A stretch of DNA of 64,000 nucleotides from Macrophomina tecta (lineage: Eukaryota > Ascomycota > Dothideomycetes > Botryosphaeriales > Botryosphaeriaceae): the NCBI GenBank assembly GCA_024180945.1, contig JAKSGN010000013.1, positions 186,001 through 250,000 of the forward strand. The letters are read 5' to 3'. Shown piece after piece: positions 57,650 to 64,000 of this stretch (the first letter of the stretch is position 1; each line of letters starts with the position of its first letter). The notes under the pieces were generated by a model that had not been told where the DNA came from, did not search any database, and saw only the letters and a list, made by a program, of their open reading frames with translations. The translations under genes were made by a program, and so were the position numbers.

Positions 57650-60600
57650 TGGTTGGTCGTTTGGCGTTTTGCTGGTGGGTGCCCCTGCGGCGTATGGCCT
57701 TTTTGTGACATATACTGCCTGTTGGGAATGATGCGTCCCCATTACCCGATTCACGGCCTACAATATTAGGCACTTTTCGTAGTACCAGGTCTAAGTCTTT
57801 TTACGGAACCAGACGACTCCGTGCTTGCCAGTGTGGCCGAAACCATCGTGGTCTCGAGTGACTCTCTCCATGATCAGGGAGCCCCACCCTGGCTGGCCCA
57901 TCCTTATCGCTAGAGCCCGTAGGTCGCGCCCTGGGGAAAGGTCCTGGAAGTCACTGTTTTTCTTCTCTGTTCTCCTTCCTTCACGGTTCAAAAGAAAATT
58001 GGAGCATGAAAATATGGACTTGCTAGCTGACCGCTCGCTCCAAGCATGAATAAGTTCCTTGATAACAAGGAGACGATGAACTATCATACTAGTTCAACGG
58101 CCGCTGAGTAGGCACCCAGGATAGGTAGGTAAGTAGTATTCCACCCGGTTGGAGACTTAATCAGACATCACCGTATCCCAGAAAGCAGTGACATAGTTTA
58201 AAGCTCACTTGTTCTGCCAATTAGCTTCAGCACTTTAGTCCCCCACTCGGAGAATTTGTACCATTTTTTTTTTTTTTTTAAAAAAAAAAAGGACCAACAT
58301 AGCTGCTGTTATTCCAACAAGCAGGAAAAGCGGATTCTTTCAAATAAAGGGCCAAATGTCCGGGGAAATCCTTTACAGCGGGGCTTTTGAAGTCAACGTT
58401 TCTCAAAAGTCTCTTTAAGGAATGAAGAGCGACCCTGCCTTCCGCTTACTCTATGTGCCTACCTTTCTTTTTCCAAGGTGAGATTTGGAGGTTGCTTTTC
58501 CATTTTGCCCGCGGCGAATTGTAGCGAGCTCCCGGCATCTGGTAGTTCGGAGGGACAGCTAGAGGGAGAGGTTCAATGCAAAGGAAACGGATTTCGAGCA
58601 GTCGGGCAGCTTTCTCTGGAAAGCGAGAAACACAATCATTGACTGGTGAGTGTTGGGAACAAAGCCCTAGGGATCAGTGTTTGATCTGAGAAGCAGAGAA
58701 GGGTGTAAATCTCAATATGTCCAGTGCTGACTTATGTGTCCTAAAGACGCTATCGCTATGCCACCCCCAGGACATAGGCCGGTAATCGCATAAGCAAGTA
58801 TGAACTGTCGTTCAGGAGCAAAATATCTGTCTGGTTGTAAATGCTAGTCAGTTGACAGTGCAAGTTTTCGTAAATTTTCATTCCAGAATTGGGTACCCGG
58901 TTACGGTTGCTCCTTCAGATATTCTGCCCATTTTTTCCCCCATGTTTTGACGAGGAAACGAAATTTTTCCCCAGTTCCTAGTCAAGCGCAGACTGTGATG
59001 GGTAGCAGTGCTAACTGTTGTCAAGTGAGTACTGCCATTGGCCACCGCAAGGGAGCGCGAAGACGAATACCCTTACCGAACAGGCCGCGTCTCCAAAGAT
59101 CTCTGCAAGATGTGCAATGCCCAAGATTGGCTGTCACCGTAAATTCTTATGAATATGACAATATGGGGGAAGAGACAGGCAAGGGAAGATGCATGCGGAG
59201 GTAAGTGGAAGGCCCTTGTCCATCTCTGGCTCATCATGAACGCCCAACCAGCTCAGCTCCTCTCAAGAGCAATCAGAAGTTGGATATATCGGAGCAAGTA
59301 GGCTGTGAAGCCGTTGCTGCAGAAGGTTTATTTCATCCGTAGATTCTGTCGCATTGTGCGACAGGCAAGCGGGGTGCAAGCCCTGGGCCGGCATGCCTGA
59401 GTCCCGGACGCCGTGGGAGAAACCAGCTTCTGATTTACCTAGTGTTCGCAGATCTCAAAGGTACGAGCACATCCATGTCGGGTCGTTAGTTAGGCGTGAC
59501 TCAAGCCCAGGGACCTATAGCGCGAAGTGTTGTGTCTTGGGCAGAAGTGAAAACCTCGGTTGCTCAAAGATGGTAGATAGACCACTGCTGCGAATCTAGG
59601 ACAGAACGCATAATGTACAGTGCGCAAGATCGGACAACGGAGAGCGGTGCCCGGAGAGCGGTGAGCTCTGTGTTATCGGGCTGTGCAGGCCTTTGAGCGC
59701 AAGCGGGTTGCTCGATCAAGGAGAGCATCATTTGCCACAAATTGAGATTTGCCAGAGGAACGCCTGGGTGGTTGCCTTTGATCGAACCGTTTGAGAATGA
59801 GGTGTGTCAAGGCAGCTGAGACAAGAACACCAAGGCACGGCTGACCGCTCGGCGACGGCGGAAAGGCGCGGCGTTGAGGGCTGCATACCTTGGGACGCGG
59901 GACAAGGAACACTTCGGCATGAGCAGGACCGCGTATGTACAAAGAAGCCATGCCGAACAGGGCCGGAGCCTGGCAATGCGGAATTCGGCCTCCTGTGCCG
60001 CAGCTATGTTGGCTGCACACCAACAGGCAGAGTCGCGTGGGTATGATGTTTCCCCCTGTTGCGTCATCGCGAGTCGGGAGGCTGTCAGTCGAGCCGTTTG
60101 AAACGGCGGGCTGCTGCTTTGGTGGCGGGCCCCAAGGCGACACAGCCTCCATCAGTCGCAGCTGCTGGCCGGGAAACACCAATCCATGCTTGCGGCGCCG
60201 ACGGTGCTGCTGTATTCATCGCCCTTTTCCCGCGGTCCCCACTCGCCCGCGCTCCACCCAGGGCACCGCCGCCTCGTGTTTTGCGCGAATTTCTCTCGGC
60301 ATACTTCGCCCAATCCCTTCCCGCGGCAATAGCTCGACATTCACAGCCTCGATTCAGGGTGTTTCAAGGGTGCTGCAGCGTGCTCCGCATTGAAGTGGAG
60401 ATCGTTCCCGAGGTCAAGCCTTTCTGGCCCACAATTCCCGGCGACGATCCAGCCCGTGGCCTCCATTGGGGACCGACCGAAGCATCCGAGAAGCTTGCGC
60501 ATGCATAGTTCAAACGCTATTGGGCTCCCTCTGAGTCGCAAGCGCGGGAAGCCTGAATTCCATCCGCGTCTGTCTTTCCCATCTAGTTCGGTCGGAGGGT

Positions 60601-60742
60601 GCGGGGTGCGTGTGGCATTGCTGACCTGCAATAACAGCCAGCCCGAGCCATCACCTCCTGCCTCTCCTACAAGAACTGCTCCGCAACCACCCCAGCCCTG
60701 TTCCCTCTGCCAAGAAGTCAGGTTTCAGCATTCCCAGCAGCC
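57650..60742. other. Intergenic region with T17A10 tract
   Basis: About 3.1 kb with no supportable gene; the longest frames (near 59673-60508) overlap on opposite strands and show no family features. A T17 run followed directly by A10 sits at 58264-58290. Confidence 0.5.
58264..58290. repeat. Palindromic T17-A10 tract
   Basis: Seventeen T are followed directly by ten A, able to fold back as an A/T hairpin. It could be the scar of poly(A)-ended insertions, a terminator-like element or plain slippage. Confidence 0.85.
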
Positions 60743-61057
60743 ATGTCGTCCACCGCGAAGTACTTTCCGCTCCTCTCTCCAATCTCTTCTCCTCGGCCTC
60801 GCTCCCCAGTTGACTTCCACCCCCCAAGCCGCGCCAACACTGACCTCGAGCTTGAGCCCTTTGGCGGCGGTGAAGAGCATCCGGCAATACCATTGCGTCG
60901 AAGTGGCTCCATCCACCGCTTCTGCCGAGTCTTCGCCCTCATCGCCGCTTGGGGGAGCATCACGGTCCTGGCCGTTGCTCTGATCCTGTACACCTCGTAC
61001 AACGTGATGAGGGTGCTTGGAGGACACAAGGACGGACAATCCGCCTCGGCGCCTTGA
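60743..61057 (+). CDS. Small single-span membrane protein, hypothetical
   Basis: An intronless frame of 104 residues starting at ATG 60743 after a C/T-rich stretch. I recognise no family. It has a Ser/Pro-rich hydrophilic N-terminal half (PLLSPISSPRPRSPVDF), then basic residues (LRRSGSIHR), one hydrophobic segment at about residues 61-84 (VFALIAAWGSITVLAVALIL) and a short polar tail. The layout suggests a type II or tail-anchored membrane protein, with possible proline-directed phosphorylation sites before the span. Support is the ATG context, length and the clean hydrophobic segment; an untranslated chance frame is possible. Confidence 0.5.
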   Translation: MSSTAKYFPLLSPISSPRPRSPVDFHPPSRANTDLELEPFGGGEEHPAIPLRRSGSIHRFCRVFALIAAWGSITVLAVALILYTSYNVMRVLGGHKDGQSASAP

Positions 61058-62330
61058 GCGGAATTTACGGTGGCCGTCTGATCTTGTTTTCGGGATTCGA
61101 ATGAAGAACACGAGCGACTCAGCGCGTCTTAGTGTCACGCCGAGGCATGTTTCGAAGTGGTCAGCCTGAACACCTTTCGGCCTCTGGTCAGAGAAGGCCG
61201 GTATTGGAACCATGCTGACTTTCATCTCAGACCTGACTGGTTGAGCACTCCGCCTCGGAAGCCCACAGGAGGAGAACGGGGTTGTGTGGAATTTGGCATG
61301 AATTTGATCATGCAACGAACTGCGTGCCTGCCACTGCATGAGGGTAGTCGCGCCCGTCAGCGAAGATTCTGTCTTGCCCCTCGGCCGTTTCTCCTATCTC
61401 CCACACAGCAACACACCTCGGGCCGTATGAAACACACGGAAGACACTGCGGTCCTCGCCGTAGTCACTGACCAAGGAGTTGGGGATGGTATTCGTCAATA
61501 TCAGCAGGATAGCAGCTTCATAAACACAGCTATACCACAGTGTCCCATGCGCCTCCTGCACCCATGGCTCGATTATGAAATTCATCAGCACAGTCCACAG
61601 TCAGCCCCCGCACTACCGTAGATGATGGACCTATGAGCAGAACCATCGCTGCAATCCAGCCTAGAATGGAATGTCACCCCCAAAAAATCAAGCTGGCAGG
61701 CGGAAGTGGAATGGGCGTATCTGGCTGGCTTGGCAGGCAGAAGTGGAAAGTGCAAGAGCGCTTGCTTCCCATACCTTGCGCCGCACCTGACCGCCGCACT
61801 TAGTGGACTTTAGACTATCCAAGAAATTGATAAGTCATACGCCAAAGCGACACAACCCATGCAGCCCTTTATGAACGCATTTCATAAACTGCACCAGTCC
61901 CAACAAAAGACGGACGCTCGCGGCTCAGGCGAATGTACTGCTGCTGGCGTTAGACGATGCTCAAAAATAGACATCCGGCCTAGCGGTTCAAACCAATTTC
62001 TGCATGTATCCGATATGCAGTCCCAAACCGTTCTTCCAAACCAATATTCACACAAGCCTTCAAGTGCATACACACACTCACTTACACACACATACAGAAG
62101 CCGTAAAGTGGTCATACTCAATGCGTGGGAATTGCATTGCACATATCTCTTTTTTGTTCCACTTCCAAGGAAAACTCCCTACTTATACGATAGGTCCTCC
62201 CTTGGAACTCCCCCACGCAAGAGCCGTGGAGCATGCACCTGAAACCCGGTTCAAAACAAGCCAGCAGAAACCCTTGTATGAAGAAAACCCATCATTCTCC
62301 CCCCATCGTCCCGAAAACGATGAAATCCGC
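61058..62330. other. Intergenic region downstream of RPS2
   Basis: No gene. It contains an imperfect 18-bp direct repeat (61694-61711 and 61731-61748, one mismatch) and a CA-rich stretch near 62066-62096. Confidence 0.5.
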
Positions 62331-63354
62331 TTAGTACTTCTTGCCCTCGCGGAGGACGTCGCTGAACTCCTCGAGCGGGCTCCTGATGAGCTTGGTCTCC
62401 TTCCAGAGGTTGGGGGTGAGGAAGCCATAGGAGTTGGTGACGGCGGTGAAGGTGGCCTTGAGGGTGTTCTCGAGGGTCTTGGTGGAGCCGGCAGAGGCGG
62501 TGTAGGCGTCGTTGACACCAGCAAGCTGCAACAGACGCTTGACGGCGGGGGAGGCGACAAGGCCGGTACCGCGGGGGGCGGGAATGAGCTGCGAGATATC
62601 AGTTTCAGGCACCCGACCGGGGCACACGAGGAGTGGGTGTACTTACACGGACGGTGACGGAACCGCACTTGCCGGAGGTCTTGGTGGGCAGAGAGTGGGG
62701 CTCACCGAGGTTGGTACCCCAGTAACCTCTCCTGATGGGAACAACGCTCAGCTTGGCGATGATGATGGCGGCGCGGATGGCAGTCGCGACTTCCTTAGAG
62801 GTCTTGATACCAAGACCGATGTGGCCCTCAGAGTCACCGATGACAACGATAGCCTTGAAGCGGGTACGCTGACCGGCACGGGTCTGCTTCTGGACGGGCT
62901 TGATCTGTGATTCCGAGGCGTATTAGTCTCGAATCTTTCCGTGCTTTGCTGGACCGAATTTGAAGCCCCGTAGACTCCCGCCAAATCATCCACCACAACT
63001 CCCCGCAATAACTCTTCCCCCTCCCATACAGGCCCCGCCATCCGAGGCGAAAAGATGATTGTAGTTGCTCACCTTCATGACCTCATCCTTGAGCTTGGGC
63101 AGGAAGAAGTCGATGATCTGGTACTCCTTGATGGGCAAAGAGTGGAGGTAGATCTCCTCCATGCTCTTGATCTTGCCGGCCTTCACGAGACGGCCGAGCT
63201 TGGTGACGGGCTGCCACTCCTTCTCCTCGTTCTGCCTGCCACCACGGCGGCCACGGCCGCGGCCGCGTCCACGACCACGGTCACCGCCACGGGCACCGAA
63301 ACCGCCACGAGCGGGAGCGCCGGCAGCACCGGCGGGAGCAGGAGCGTCGGCCAT
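62331..63354 (-). CDS. RPS2: 40S ribosomal protein S2 (uS5)
   Basis: Small-subunit ribosomal protein near the mRNA entry channel, important for decoding accuracy. Three exons (63354-63073, 62904-62647, 62588-62331) give 265 residues, the normal eukaryotic length. The N-terminus has the typical Arg/Gly-rich run ([16 protein letters not shown]), a likely arginine-methylation target. The S5 N-terminal domain follows the first intron ([17 protein letters not shown], then [24 protein letters not shown]). The C-terminal domain has [21 protein letters not shown] across the second splice site and ends with [16 protein letters not shown]. The first intron is 168 nt and the second 58 nt; a long first intron is common in fungal ribosomal-protein genes. 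Confidence 0.97.
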
Positions 63355-64000
63355 TGTTGCGAATTTACTAAGGGTGGGTTATTTGGAGAAGCGAGGTCCC
63401 GCGTCTGCTGCGTGGAAAAGCAATTGAGATTAGCCTCAGTTCGGAAAATTGCGCAGCGCTTGCGAGTGTGTGCGAGAGGATTGTCGACGCAGGTGCGGCT
63501 GTGGAGAGGAGGAGCGGGCACGTACTGGGTGTTGATGCTGGCGTCGGCTCGTCGTCGTCGGAGGCAGAAAGTGAGAGTCGCTCAAATCGAAAAGCTGTGT
63601 GGGCGCGTTCGGGGCGCTCGGGCCAGCGCAGCCGAGTGCCCTGCGCTAACCTGCATCGGGATATTTAAGCGCACCATTTTCGCTGCTTGATTGGTCCGGC
63701 GCCCGTCAAGCCACTACCTCCCAGTGCTCCAACAACAAAGACATCACGCACACGACTGCGCAACCTCGTCCAGCTCGCCCCCGCATTGCCAAACAATTCT
63801 TTCTCTAGCCCCGCCTTGGCAAAATCCTCACACGAAACACCCGCGTCACGCGATTCCGAAAACCCATATTCAACATTACACAGCCATTATTGTACAAAGC
63901 CGAGCTTCAAGACAACATCCTGCATTCGGCACACAGCAAAAACACAGAATCGCAAGCGCGCTTCTTTCTTTCTTGACGCTAAAGCCTCGACCGACCGTAC
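63355..64000. other. Upstream region of RPS2 and window edge
   Basis: Holds the RPS2 promoter, with a CCAAT box on the minus strand (ATTGG at about 63690-63694). Beyond 63700 the plus strand becomes C/A-rich, then C/T-rich near the edge, which may be the leader of a divergent gene beyond the window. Confidence 0.45.

Noticed and set aside
59673..60508. Opposed frames of about 150-170 codons.
   Set aside because: They overlap each other on both strands and neither resembles a protein family.

Overview
The window looks like nuclear DNA of a filamentous ascomycete (Pezizomycotina; a Dothideomycete is plausible, but the sequence alone does not prove it). Genes stand singly and are not in operons. 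Most have short introns of about 50-70 nt with GT-AG ends. Translations match fungal families such as a SUR7/PalI protein, an allantoate-permease-type MFS carrier and a pisatin-demethylase-type P450. I found no rRNA, tRNA, CRISPR array or intact transposon. All exon boundaries were placed by eye, by keeping the reading frame and the family motifs continuous.

Left part (1-25 kb). After about 3.4 kb with no supportable gene come an ACS-type MFS transporter (-), Mediator subunit Med8 (-) divergent from threonine dehydratase (+), and a DHA1-type MFS drug transporter (+). Next are a large protein with an AT-hook array and an EVE domain (+), an MPDU1-type PQ-loop ER protein (+) and a P450 (+). Facing the P450 is a decayed HXXXD acyltransferase (-) with frameshifts and a segment of about 395 bp bounded by a 9-bp direct repeat. 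P450 plus dead acyltransferase may be what remains of a small secondary-metabolism locus (inference).

Middle part (25-48 kb). This is mostly housekeeping and membrane biology: MICOS subunit Mic60 (-), the phosphoinositide phosphatase Sac1 (-) divergent from a Rab5/Ypt5 GTPase (+), a secreted-type amidase (-), a SUR7-family claudin-like protein (-), cytosolic peptide:N-glycanase (-) and the small-subunit processome protein Utp4 (-).

Right part (48-64 kb). A G1-type cyclin (+) lies behind about 5.5 kb of gene-free DNA. It is followed by a small tail-anchored protein with two PY motifs (+), a small single-span membrane protein (+) and ribosomal protein uS5/Rps2 (-).

The best leads are the AT-hook/EVE fusion, a two-part perfect inverted repeat inside the unusually long first intron of SAC1, the interrupted acyltransferase pseudogene, and the PY-motif tail-anchored protein. 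None is proven new from sequence alone.
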